Shown piece after piece: positions 25,914 through 34,303 of a stretch of DNA of 36,557 nt. The DNA is taken from assembly GCA_022447545.1 (NCBI GenBank), contig JAKVBI010000036.1, forward strand, positions 1 through 36,557. The letters are read 5' to 3'. Both the position numbers and the translations under genes were made by a program. The first letter of the stretch is position 1. The number at the start of each line of letters is the position of its first letter. The notes under the pieces are model-generated. The model was not told the DNA's origin. It ran no database searches and was given only the letters and a program-made list of their open reading frames with translations. Source of the DNA: Myxococcota bacterium (GTDB taxonomy: Bacteria > Myxococcota_A > UBA9160 > SMWR01).

Positions 25914-25927
25914 GTGATAGGCTGTGC
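25914..25927 (+). promoter_or_regulatory. Shared box GTGATAGGCTGTGC, candidate -10 region
   Basis: This is the second copy of the box at 15133-15146, with one changed base (C to G). It lies 36 bases before the SnoaL-like start codon, in the divergent promoter region. A -10 role is inferred from position. Confidence 0.3.
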
Positions 25928-25963
25928 CCTCTGATTCGCCACCTCGAACCCTGGAGCGGCAAC

Positions 25964-26458
25964 ATGAACCGAGCCGAGGCGCGCGACGCCATCACCCGAC
26001 TGATCTACGACTACGCGAGAGCACTCGACGCAGGGGACCTCGAACGCGTGGGCGATCTGTTCGCACACGCTGTGATCGGCGGCGACGCTGGAGACGTCCG
26101 CGGCCGCGAGGCCGCCATCGGCATGTACCGCGACCACACCCAGTTTTACGACTCCGACCATCGCCCCGCGGAAGCAGGTGAACCTGGCGTGACCCCCTGC
26201 ACCCGGCACATGACGACCAACTTGATCATCGATCTGGACGACGACGGCCTCACGGCAACCTGCCACAGCTACGTGGTGGTATTCATGTCGCTGCCCGATT
26301 TCCCGTTGCAGCCCATCGTGCGTGGCGTCTATCGCGACCGCTTCGAATGCGTCGACGGCATCTGGCGGTTCAGCGAGCGACTGATGGAGATGGACGACGT
26401 AGGGGACGTCTCCCGCCACCTCAAGATCAATCCCTATGCCGAGGAGTCCCAGAATTGA
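25964..26458 (+). CDS. SnoaL / NTF2-like protein
   Basis: 164 residues with the SnoaL_4-type pattern: an N-terminal helix with IYDYARALDAGD, then TRHMTTNLIIDLDDDG and a SYVVVF strand. These small alpha+beta barrels act as hydratases, isomerases or dehydratases, or bind lipids. No single catalytic residue can be assigned here. The ATG follows TGGAG at 25952-25956 with a 7-base spacer. The upstream open frame to 25619 belongs to the antisense of the divergent gene. Its stop overlaps the TTG of the following CoA-transferase, so it is co-translated with CaiB and close to the P450, suggesting the same pathway. Confidence 0.85.
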   Translation: MNRAEARDAITRLIYDYARALDAGDLERVGDLFAHAVIGGDAGDVRGREAAIGMYRDHTQFYDSDHRPAEAGEPGVTPCTRHMTTNLIIDLDDDGLTATCHSYVVVFMSLPDFPLQPIVRGVYRDRFECVDGIWRFSERLMEMDDVGDVSRHLKINPYAEESQN

Positions 26459-27681
26459 GGGACCCGTCCAGCCTTCCCCTGGAGGGGCTCAGAATCCTCG
26501 CCATCGAGCAGATGCAGGCCATGCCCTTTGCCACGCAATTGCTCGCACATCTCGGCGCGGACGTCGTCAAGGTAGAGCACCCCGTTACAGGCGAAGCCGG
26601 ACGGGCGGCTGCACCGAAGCTTCGAGATAGCGATGGGCGTGAGGTTGGAGCCACCTACCTTCGCAACAACTTGAACAAAAAGAGCATGGGGATCGACCTC
26701 AAGGATCCGCGGGGCATCGACCTGATCAAGCGCCTGGTGCCCCACTACGATGTCGTGACCGAAAACTTCAAACCCGGCACGATGGATCGCCTGGGCCTGT
26801 CCTATTCGGATCTCGCGAGTGTGGACCCGAGAATCGTCTACGTCTCTGTCTCGGGCTTCGGCAACCTCAAGCCCACTCCGTACCGGCACTGGCCCGCCTA
26901 CGCAGTGGTGGCCGAGGCCATGGGCGGCCTCTACGAGTTTCGGCGTGAACCCGGCCGACTGCCCAATATCGGAGTCGCGGGTGCCATGGGAGACATCGGT
27001 AGTGGACTCTTCGCCGCCATCGGCATCCTGGCCGGCGTCCAACACCGCCAGCGCACAGGTGAAGGCCAGCACATCGACGTATCCATGTTCGATGCCGTCG
27101 TCGCCCTGATGGACATGGTGCCCTTCAACCCGTCTATCGGCATCGAGGACAACAGCCTCAAAGCATGGCCCGGCATTTGCGACTCATTCCAGGCGCGAGA
27201 TGGCCTGTTTGTGATGCAGGTGGGCCGGGAACACCAGTTCGAACGCCTCGCCCATGCCATAGACCACCCCGAGTGGCTCGACGACCCCCGGTTCACCACA
27301 CGCGAAGGCTGGTCGCAGAACCTGGAGGCCGTCATCCGGCCGGCCATCGAGAACTGGGCAAGCGAACGGACCAAGCTCGAGGCGTCCTCTGCGCTGGCCG
27401 ACGAGGGCATCGTGGCCGGTCCCTGCTTCGGTGCCAACGACCTGACCGAAGACCCGCACATCGCGAGCCACGACATGGTGCTTTCCGTAGACCGACCGGA
27501 CTCGGACAAGCCCCTGCACGTGGTGGGCAACCCCATCAAGCTTTCCAAGAGCACCGAGCGCCCCACAGGACGCTGGCCCACACTGGGTGAGCACACTTCC
27601 CAGATTCTGCGCGCCGACCTCTCACTGTCCGACGAAGAACTCGAAGATCTCACCAGCGCCGGCATCATTTCCAAGGAGTGA
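26455..27681 (+). CDS. CaiB/BaiF family CoA-transferase
   Basis: 408 residues, a normal single-unit family-III CoA-transferase. The catalytic aspartate is Asp180 in MGDIGSGLFAA, and the N-terminal LGADVVKVEHP and the LNKKSMGIDLKDP segment fit the family. It may transfer CoA to a P450 product or racemise an alpha-methyl acyl-CoA, since some relatives (AMACR) do so; the donor and acceptor are unknown. The start is TTG at 26455 in a TTGA overlap, with a good GAGGAG at 26441-26446 and an 8-base spacer. No ATG is near the homology start. It is followed directly by the P450. Confidence 0.92.
   Translation: MRDPSSLPLEGLRILAIEQMQAMPFATQLLAHLGADVVKVEHPVTGEAGRAAAPKLRDSDGREVGATYLRNNLNKKSMGIDLKDPRGIDLIKRLVPHYDVVTENFKPGTMDRLGLSYSDLASVDPRIVYVSVSGFGNLKPTPYRHWPAYAVVAEAMGGLYEFRREPGRLPNIGVAGAMGDIGSGLFAAIGILAGVQHRQRTGEGQHIDVSMFDAVVALMDMVPFNPSIGIEDNSLKAWPGICDSFQARDGLFVMQVGREHQFERLAHAIDHPEWLDDPRFTTREGWSQNLEAVIRPAIENWASERTKLEASSALADEGIVAGPCFGANDLTEDPHIASHDMVLSVDRPDSDKPLHVVGNPIKLSKSTERPTGRWPTLGEHTSQILRADLSLSDEELEDLTSAGIISKE
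27673..27678 (+). promoter_or_regulatory. Ribosome binding site pointing to a CTG start
   Basis: AAGGAG sits at the 3' end of the CoA-transferase gene, 7 bases before CTG at 27686. This is ideal spacing. No ATG, GTG or TTG in the P450 frame lies between 27590 and 27685, so this site argues for a CTG start. Confidence 0.65.
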
Positions 27682-27685
27682 CGCC

Positions 27686-28879
27686 CTGCCGAACCCGTCC
27701 ACCGTCCACTACGACCCGTTCGACTACGAACTCCACCGCGATCCGTACCCCACCTACTCCCGCCTGAGAGACGAGGCACCGGCCTATTACAACGCCGAAA
27801 TGGACTTCTGGGTGCTCTCGCGTTTCGACGATGTATTCGAGGGCTACGGTGACTGGAAGACCTACACCTCCACAAACGGTATCTCCCTGTCCGAGGTCGG
27901 CGATGCACTGTCCATGATCCAGATGGATCCACCGCAACAGGTCGCCCTACGAAACCTGGTGAGTCGAGCCTTCACGCTACGCCGGATCGCAGAAATGGAA
28001 CCGCGCATCCGTCACCTCACGGGTGAATTACTCGAAGCACTCCACGACGTACGAGAGTGCGACATCATCGAGCGCTTTGCCGCGCTGCTCCCCTCCAACG
28101 TCATCTGCACCATGCTGGGGATTCCCGTTGAGGACCACGAGCAACTGCGCCTGCTCACCGAACAGATTCTCCACCGAGACCCCGGCACCTTGACTCCACC
28201 GGCAACCTCCGTCGACGCAGCCACACGTGTCATCGAATACTTCGGGAGCCACGTCGCCACCAAACGCAAACAACCGGAAAATGATCTTGTCTCCGCACTT
28301 TGCGCCGCAGAACTGGAAGGGCGACTTCTCGACGACGCTGAGATCCTTGGTTTCTGTTTCCTACTGCTCTCGGGTGGCAACGAAACCACAGAGAAGCTCA
28401 TTGCCAACACCCTCTACCTACTGGCCCGCCACCCGGACCAACGACGTCAGGTGATCGAAGATCCAAGCCTGCTACCGGGCGCCATCGAAGAATCCCTACG
28501 CCTGATCAGCCCGACCCAGTACATGGTGCGAACCACCACACGTGACGTCGAGAAACACGGCTGTATCCTCGAAAAGGGCAAGAAGGTGGTTCTGCTGATC
28601 GGGGCCGCCAACCGCGACGATCGCAAGTACTCAGAACCCGATCGCTTCGATATCCGCCGCGAAATGGACCGGCACCTCGCCTTTGGCTACGGGACCCATT
28701 TCTGTCTCGGCGCTTCCTTGGCCCGCCTGGAGAGCCGCGTTGCGCTGGAGGAAATCCACCTCCGACTGCCCGCCTACGACATCGACGAGAGCGGAATCGA
28801 AATGGTGCACGCGGGCAACGTGGCGGGCATGGCTCGCCTCCCCATCCGGTTCACACCCACACCGAGTTCCAGAATCTGA
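27686..28879 (+). CDS. Cytochrome P450, probable CTG start
   Basis: 397 residues, a soluble class I-type bacterial P450. Seen: I-helix SGGNETT at 229-235, the ExxR pair Glu269/Arg272, and the heme loop FGYGTHFCLG at 333-342 with the ligand Cys340. The opening HYDPFDYELHRDPYPTY, usual for the family, starts at residue 8, so the real start must lie just before it. The only codon with a good ribosome binding site there is CTG (27686). An in-frame GTG at 27587 is 95 bases inside the CoA-transferase and adds a non-homologous tail. It needs a ferredoxin and reductase encoded elsewhere. The substrate is unknown. It converges on the thiolase-like gene. Confidence 0.9.
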   Translation: MPNPSTVHYDPFDYELHRDPYPTYSRLRDEAPAYYNAEMDFWVLSRFDDVFEGYGDWKTYTSTNGISLSEVGDALSMIQMDPPQQVALRNLVSRAFTLRRIAEMEPRIRHLTGELLEALHDVRECDIIERFAALLPSNVICTMLGIPVEDHEQLRLLTEQILHRDPGTLTPPATSVDAATRVIEYFGSHVATKRKQPENDLVSALCAAELEGRLLDDAEILGFCFLLLSGGNETTEKLIANTLYLLARHPDQRRQVIEDPSLLPGAIEESLRLISPTQYMVRTTTRDVEKHGCILEKGKKVVLLIGAANRDDRKYSEPDRFDIRREMDRHLAFGYGTHFCLGASLARLESRVALEEIHLRLPAYDIDESGIEMVHAGNVAGMARLPIRFTPTPSSRI

Positions 28880-28897
28880 GGAACGAGAGAGTCCGCC

Positions 28898-30142
28898 TCA
28901 GTCTCGCGCCAGAAGCGCCAGGTTCCCGCCTCCGGTGGGTGGACCCATGCTCACTGCTAGAGCGACCTGGGGATCTCGGGCTGCACGGCATCGGGCCGGG
29001 TCGTAGGTATGCTCCCCCTTCGAGGACCCGGGACAATCATCTCTCACTTCTCCGCGAAGCTGTCTCACCGCTTCAATGGGTCGAAGGAGCGCTGGAGCGC
29101 CCATGTGGCTGAAGCTGTGACACCCTCCGTCGGTACAGGTCGGGTAGCGTCCGCCGAGTTCCATGACCCCACTTTCCACGAAGGCCCCGCCCTCCCCCAC
29201 TTCACAAAAGCCCAGAGTCTCCCACTGCATCACGATCCACGACGCGAATCCGTCGTAGAGTTGGACGACGTCGACGTCCTCACGCGTGAGTCCAGACATC
29301 GCGAAGCCATCGTCGACCCAGTCGCGGGAAAACGCCCCTCCCAGCGGGTGCTCCAACAAGGGGAGCTCGGCGTAGGCGGGGTAGCAAACCTGGTCCGCTC
29401 CCCCCAGCACACGCACCGCCGGCTTTTTCAGATCTCTCGCCCGCTCGAGACTGGTGATCACCATGGCCGCTCCGCCGTCGTTGACTTGAGCACACATCAA
29501 CCGACTCAGCGGATCGGCAACCATCGGTGCATCGAGGACATCCTGCACGCTGTAGGGCCCACGCCCATACATGACCGCATCGGGATTCACGTGGCCATAG
29601 TTGCGGATCGTGGACGAAACCCGGGCCAACTGCTCACGGGTAGTGCCGTAGGCATGCATGTGGCGCCTGGCCGCCAAAGCAAACTGAGCCGCCGTGTAGG
29701 TACCCGTCCACTCGTTGAACTGAAAGGGTTGAGAGGTCCACGAAGCCGTACGCGGATCGGAGGGGTTGCTCGATGCAAACCCGAGAACGATGGCCGCTGT
29801 GTCGATGTAGCCCGCCCCAATCGCCGCCGCCGCGTCGAGAATTGCGGACACCCCCGTACCCCCACCCGAATTCACGGCACCCGTAAACCAGCGGATCGGA
29901 ATTCCCAACTGGTGGGCCCAGTTGGTGCTGCGATAGTTCCCCCCGAGTTGTCCGGGACCCGCGAGAGGCCAACCGTCCATCATGGGGTACAGCCCCTGGA
30001 TGTCGCGCTTGGCAAGACCCGCATCATCGAGCGCCATTTTCAAAGCCTCGAGTGCGTAGGAAAGACCGTGGCGCCCCTCGGAACGGCGAGTCTGTTCCGT
30101 GGTGGAAACGCCAACGATGGCCACGTCGCGCAGCGCTCTCAT
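28898..30142 (-). CDS. Thiolase-like lipid-transfer protein (Ltp), probable retro-aldolase
   Basis: 414 residues with the thiolase/SCP2-thiolase fold. The usual nucleophile VNxxCxxG is VNSGGGTG here, with Gly94 at the cysteine position. The second catalytic Cys of CxG is Ser398. The GHP histidine is retained as His346 (SHMGAP), and the family tyrosine is in QLYDGF (Tyr296). Loss of both cysteines rules out ordinary thiolysis. In Ltp2-type enzymes it goes with cleavage of a beta-hydroxyacyl-CoA by retro-aldol reaction, in complex with a DUF35 protein. The gene overlaps the DUF35 gene as ATGA, and the pair is the last part of the six-gene operon. Acetyl- or propionyl-CoA release is inferred. 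Confidence 0.88.
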   Translation of the reverse strand: MRALRDVAIVGVSTTEQTRRSEGRHGLSYALEALKMALDDAGLAKRDIQGLYPMMDGWPLAGPGQLGGNYRSTNWAHQLGIPIRWFTGAVNSGGGTGVSAILDAAAAIGAGYIDTAAIVLGFASSNPSDPRTASWTSQPFQFNEWTGTYTAAQFALAARRHMHAYGTTREQLARVSSTIRNYGHVNPDAVMYGRGPYSVQDVLDAPMVADPLSRLMCAQVNDGGAAMVITSLERARDLKKPAVRVLGGADQVCYPAYAELPLLEHPLGGAFSRDWVDDGFAMSGLTREDVDVVQLYDGFASWIVMQWETLGFCEVGEGGAFVESGVMELGGRYPTCTDGGCHSFSHMGAPALLRPIEAVRQLRGEVRDDCPGSSKGEHTYDPARCRAARDPQVALAVSMGPPTGGGNLALLARD

Positions 30143-30564
30143 TCTTGGACCTCCCGAGGTGCAAAAGGATACACGGTGAATTCGTCATCAATTCGCTCGA
30201 AGCGAACCTCAACCGGCATGTCGACCTGCACGGCTTCGGGTTCGCATCCGACGATGTTCGTGAGAAGATGAGGGCCCTCTTCGAGCTGGACCACGGCGAG
30301 CACATAGGGCGCTTCGAACCGACTCGGGTCGATGGATCGATGCACCACGGTGTAGCTGTAGACCACTCCACGGCCGCTGCATGCCACCCACTCGTAGTCT
30401 TCCGAGAGGCAATCCGGGCAGGCGTACTGTGGCGTCCAAACGAAGCGGGAACACGAACCACAGCGCTGTAAGCGCAACTCTCCATTCCGCGTTCCTTCCC
30501 AAAAGGGCTCGGAAAGCGGTGCCGTAATGGGAGCGGGACGTCCCGCTCCAGAAGCGTCAGCCAT
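30139..30564 (-). CDS. DUF35 Zn-ribbon / OB-fold protein
   Basis: 141 residues: an N-terminal helix with PLSEPFWEGTRNGEL, a rubredoxin-like Zn ribbon (Cys35, Cys38, Cys49, Cys52, spaced CxxC-x10-CxxC), then an OB fold with GRGVVYSYTVVHR. Proteins of this type (ChsH2 C-terminal domain, ORF35) bind the acyl-CoA and activate a thiolase-like partner. The ATG at 30564 is chosen, overlapping the P450 stop by 8 bases and preceded by AGGAGG with a 9-base spacer. An upstream start at 30582 lacks this. Its own stop overlaps the Ltp start, so a tight 1:1 complex is likely. Confidence 0.9.
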   Translation of the reverse strand: MADASGAGRPAPITAPLSEPFWEGTRNGELRLQRCGSCSRFVWTPQYACPDCLSEDYEWVACSGRGVVYSYTVVHRSIDPSRFEAPYVLAVVQLEEGPHLLTNIVGCEPEAVQVDMPVEVRFERIDDEFTVYPFAPREVQE

Positions 30565-31795
30565 GGGACAAAGCCTCCTCACAGTGGTGGAAACGGACGG
30601 GCAGCGATTCCACCCGATTCACCATCACCCGCGCCAACCAGCGCGGTGGGTCCACCTCGAGTTCCAGTTCACGACAGCAGGTCACCAGAGTCCCCATCAT
30701 TTCCTGCAGTTCACAACGAGCCAATGCCTGGCCCAGACAAAAGTGCGCCCCCATACTGAAGGTGAGAGACCAGACCTTCGGGTCACGGCCGATCTCGAAG
30801 GCGTCAGGCTTCAGCCAGCGCGAAGGGTCCCGGTTCGGCCCCCCGACCAAAATTGTCAATGGCTCGCCTTCATCAAAGCGCAGGCCAGCGGCTTCCACGG
30901 ACCGAGCCGCTTTCTTCCCGACGGCGTAGAAGCCGGGGCGCAGCCGGAGTGTCTCTTCGGCGGCTCCCTGTTTAAAACGATCCGGATCCCTACGGAGGCG
31001 TTCGGCCTGTTCCGGATTCTGCGCCAGCAGCATGACCCCACTCGTCAGCACGCTCGCCGTCGTCTCAATCGCCCCTCCGAAGATGTTGGTGAACAAGACG
31101 ATCAACTCTTCTTGACTGAGGCGGTCACCAGCCTCTTCCACCCGAATGAGATCACTCAGCAGATCCTCGCGTGGCTTCACGCGCCGTTTTTCTACCAGAT
31201 CGGAGACGAACGCCATGAGTGCCGCGAAGGTCTCGTTCGCCTGCTGACGTATCTCGGGCGTGACGTTGGGACCAAAGGCATCTGCAGCGCCTGAACTCAT
31301 ACGCTTGCCCACCTCAGCCCCTTCATCGCGGTCAATGCCCAGAAACTCCGTGATCGTGAGGAAGGGCAGCCTGAGTGCGAGATCCGCTCGCGCGTCCATG
31401 CGCCCAGCTTCAGCGCAAGCCGAAATCAATGCCCGGGTATGAGCGCGAATACTCGGACGCAGTGCATCCACACTGCGATGCGTGAGAGCACGACTGACGA
31501 GTGATCGAATCCGGTCGTGCGGGGCTCCATTGAGAGCCCCGATGGAGTGACGCCTCCACTCGTAGAGGGGGTCACCGGGTGAAAACCCCCGGGCCTCGAT
31601 GAACTCGAGCCCCTCGTTGATGAAATCCCCGCCCTTGAGCACCTCCTCCGCATCGTCCCAGCGCAGGATCGCCTTCACGCCGGCGTCGGTGACCGCGGTT
31701 CGGTGCTCGTCTCTCAGCCGAGACAGGATCGGATAAGGGGACTGCCAGAAGGCATCCTCGGCCAGAGGAACGATCGCTTCATTACTGGTCATCAT
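30557..31795 (-). CDS. Cytochrome P450
   Basis: 412 residues, a second soluble P450, not close to the one at 27686. Seen: I-helix GGAIETT at 240-246 (Gly-Ile in place of the usual acid pattern), the ExxR pair Glu281/Arg284, and the heme loop FSMGAHFCLG at 346-355 with Cys353. The middle of the protein has NGAPHDRIRSLVSRAL, a usual B'-C feature. ATG at 31795 is preferred. A GTG at 31816 would overlap the ligase gene further. The gene starts within the end of the ligase gene, so it is co-translated. No ferredoxin is in the operon. Confidence 0.92.
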   Translation of the reverse strand: MMTSNEAIVPLAEDAFWQSPYPILSRLRDEHRTAVTDAGVKAILRWDDAEEVLKGGDFINEGLEFIEARGFSPGDPLYEWRRHSIGALNGAPHDRIRSLVSRALTHRSVDALRPSIRAHTRALISACAEAGRMDARADLALRLPFLTITEFLGIDRDEGAEVGKRMSSGAADAFGPNVTPEIRQQANETFAALMAFVSDLVEKRRVKPREDLLSDLIRVEEAGDRLSQEELIVLFTNIFGGAIETTASVLTSGVMLLAQNPEQAERLRRDPDRFKQGAAEETLRLRPGFYAVGKKAARSVEAAGLRFDEGEPLTILVGGPNRDPSRWLKPDAFEIGRDPKVWSLTFSMGAHFCLGQALARCELQEMMGTLVTCCRELELEVDPPRWLARVMVNRVESLPVRFHHCEEALSHG

Positions 31796-33443
31796 CTTGA
31801 TTCTCTTCGGACCCACTCTCCGCTACAGCTTTCGCCCAGCGGTAGTCCGCCTTCCCACTCGGACTCCGCTGAACCTCATCGACGAACACGAAGGCCTTGG
31901 GAAGTTTGTAGCGCGCGATGTGCTCAGACGCCTCGGCGATCAACTCGTCTTCGCTTGTCGTAGAGCCATCGCGCAACTGCAACACCGCCACGACCTCTTG
32001 CCCCCACCGATCACTGGACCTTCCCGCCACAGTGACGTCGAACACATCCGCGTGATGGCGGAGCGCTGCTTCCACCTCTTCGGCAAAGATCTTCTCTCCA
32101 CCTGAATTGATGGTGACCGAATCGCGCCCAAGCAACTCGATACTGCCGTCACCGCGGTGACGCGCTCGATCTCCAGGCACCGCGTAGCGAACGCCGTCGA
32201 TCACCGGGAACGTGCGAGCCGTCTTTTCCGGATCCCCCAAATAACCGAGAGGCATGCGCCCAGACCTGCCCAACCAACCGAGTGAATTGTCTTGGGGGTC
32301 CAGGAGCGCGGAGAGATCCTCCGAGAGCACGCACGAACCCACCATGGGTGAAAAGTCACCGGTACTCGGGCCTCCCTCTTGCGTGCTCGTATTCATGGCT
32401 TGAGCCCCCGCTTCGGACGAACCCATCCCATCGATCACCACGGGAAAACGTTCGAGGAGCGCCTTCTTGTACTCCACAGACAGAGGCGCTCCCCCAGACC
32501 CCACCATGATCATCGATGAGACGTCATAGTCCCCACGCTCGAGCTCGTCGAGCAGAGGCCGCGCAAAGGCATCCCCGACAATGGTGATACCCGTGACCTT
32601 CTCGCGCTCGACCGTCGACCAAAAATCAGCGGGATCGAGCTTCTTGACCTCCGAGGGGAACACGAGAGTGCCGCCCAGAGTCATGAAGGTATGCCCTGAC
32701 CATTGCGCCGCACCATGCATCAACGGCGGCCCGACCAAGCTCTTGAGGCCATCCCCATTCCGAGCGGTCTCTGCAATTTCGTCCAATCCCTGCCAGTGAG
32801 TGCCGTCGATCTTGGTCCCCCCCATGGCAGCCACGAAGATGTCGTCCGAGCGCCACAACACACCCTTGGGCATCCCCGTAGTCCCTCCGGTGTACAGGAT
32901 GTAGAGATCGTCGGGGGAGGGCTTCACATCGGGAGGTTCTGCGGACGAGGAGGACAGGGCCTGCTCGTAGTCGATAGCCCCAGGCAACAACTCGTTGCCC
33001 GAATCGTCGGCAACCTGGAGCAACACTTCGAGATCCGGCAAGTCCTCCCTCACCGCAGCGATGCGAGGCGCGAACTCCGCGTGATAGATCACCGCCCGGG
33101 CCCGGGCGTTCCCGAACAGGTAGAGAAGTTCCTCCTCGACGTAGCGATAGTTCACATTGATCGATGCCAAACGCGCCTTAAATGAACCGAAGAAGCCCTC
33201 CAGGTATTCAGGGCCGTTGTACAGGTAGAGAGCCACATGATCCTGACCCGACTCATGGCCCTTCAACTCCGAGCGTTCCCGATGACAGCGCAACCCCTGA
33301 GAGAGCAGAAAGTTGGCCAAGCGACGACTTCGCTCGGCCTGCTCCCCATAGGTCATGCGTCGATCGCCGACAACCAGAGCCTCTCGATCGGGGATTGCAC
33401 GCGCTAGAGATTCGTGGATGTCCGCAAAGTTGAATTCAGTCAC
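31782..33443 (-). CDS. FadD19-like acyl-CoA ligase
   Basis: 553 residues, paralogous to the ligase at 19766-21421 along its whole length, with the same inserted CxxERSEL..ESGQDH stretch near residues 53-69. P-loop YTGGTTGMPKG at 184-194, then LWRSDDI; catalytic Lys531 in SPSGK. FadD19-type ligases activate steroid side-chain or branched acids, which fits the P450/aldolase context. GTG at 33443 starts at the family opening TEFNFADIH and overlaps the end of the preceding dehydrogenase gene by 8 bases. GAGGGG lies 9 bases before it. The open frame to 33545 is the antisense or out-of-frame part of the neighbour. Confidence 0.92.
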   Translation of the reverse strand: MTEFNFADIHESLARAIPDREALVVGDRRMTYGEQAERSRRLANFLLSQGLRCHRERSELKGHESGQDHVALYLYNGPEYLEGFFGSFKARLASINVNYRYVEEELLYLFGNARARAVIYHAEFAPRIAAVREDLPDLEVLLQVADDSGNELLPGAIDYEQALSSSSAEPPDVKPSPDDLYILYTGGTTGMPKGVLWRSDDIFVAAMGGTKIDGTHWQGLDEIAETARNGDGLKSLVGPPLMHGAAQWSGHTFMTLGGTLVFPSEVKKLDPADFWSTVEREKVTGITIVGDAFARPLLDELERGDYDVSSMIMVGSGGAPLSVEYKKALLERFPVVIDGMGSSEAGAQAMNTSTQEGGPSTGDFSPMVGSCVLSEDLSALLDPQDNSLGWLGRSGRMPLGYLGDPEKTARTFPVIDGVRYAVPGDRARHRGDGSIELLGRDSVTINSGGEKIFAEEVEAALRHHADVFDVTVAGRSSDRWGQEVVAVLQLRDGSTTSEDELIAEASEHIARYKLPKAFVFVDEVQRSPSGKADYRWAKAVAESGSEENQDDDQ

Positions 33444-34287
33444 GATTAAAATCCCCTCTCTTCGGCTCCGCGGTGGCAACGATCTCAGCCAGTACTCCAG
33501 CCGCTCTCGCGAGATTCGTCTCACGCACCCCCGAGTCCGCTGCAAGGTCGAGTATCAGGTGATAATCCTTTGCCAGATTCGCAAGGGCGGCCGCCTGTCC
33601 TCCAGACCTGAGCAGCGGGACCGCGCGAAGCGCAAAACTGCCCCCGCTGCTGGCTTCAACAATCTCGAGCAGCGCGTTCGGGTCCGCGCCGAGACTCTCG
33701 GCGAGATCGAGCAATTCCGAACTCACCTGCAGATTCGCACTGAACAGCAGGTTGTTGAGCAACTTGCAGATCTGAGCAGACCCTAGAGGACCGAGATACC
33801 GAACGAGATTTCCGTAGGTCTCGAAGATGGGACGGCAGCGCTCGAAGATCTCGGAATCTCCACCCACCATCACCGTCAAGCCCCCCGCGGCCGCCACGTC
33901 CCCGCCTCCGCTGACAGGCGCGTCCAGCAGTGTCACACCGCGCTCAGCAGCCTTGGCGGCCAAGCGGCGACAGGTCTCCGGATGCACAGTGGAATGAACC
34001 ACGATGGTCCCGCCAGGCTGCATGCCATCGAGTAGCCCTCCCCGCTCGGGAAGCACCACTTCTTCGGCATCCTGATCGTTTCGGACACAGACACAAGCGA
34101 CATCGCAAGCCGCGCCCATGGCCGAAAGACTGGGGGACACCTCGACCGCCAACTTCTCAAAGGACTCGAGGGTTACGGCTCGACGGGCCCAGACCTGCAG
34201 CGAAAACCCGGCCTCAGCAATTCTCCGAGCCATGGGCCCTCCCTGGGAACCCAAGCCCACGAACCCCACCTTGAGTCTGGAATTCAC
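33436..34287 (-). CDS. Beta-hydroxyacid dehydrogenase (3-hydroxyisobutyrate dehydrogenase family)
   Basis: 283 residues, oxidising a beta-hydroxyacid or its relative with NAD(P)+. Seen: the Rossmann motif GLGSQG at 11-16, the substrate motif DAPVSGG at 122-128, and the catalytic Lys175 in CKLLNN. GTG at 34287 sits 7 bases after AGGGGG; a GTG at 34293 is possible but too close. It is the second gene of the operon, 16 bases after the SDR, with an 8-base overlap into the ligase. It may oxidise the alcohol made by the P450 or a late 3-hydroxy acid. The acceptor of specificity is unknown. Confidence 0.9.
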   Translation of the reverse strand: MNSRLKVGFVGLGSQGGPMARRIAEAGFSLQVWARRAVTLESFEKLAVEVSPSLSAMGAACDVACVCVRNDQDAEEVVLPERGGLLDGMQPGGTIVVHSTVHPETCRRLAAKAAERGVTLLDAPVSGGGDVAAAGGLTVMVGGDSEIFERCRPIFETYGNLVRYLGPLGSAQICKLLNNLLFSANLQVSSELLDLAESLGADPNALLEIVEASSGGSFALRAVPLLRSGGQAAALANLAKDYHLILDLAADSGVRETNLARAAGVLAEIVATAEPKRGDFNRD

Positions 34288-34303
34288 TGACACACCCCCT
34301 CGC

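Noticed and set aside
29009-30271. Long open frame on the plus strand opposite the Ltp gene
   Set aside because: Antisense artefact. The minus-strand thiolase-like protein is certain.
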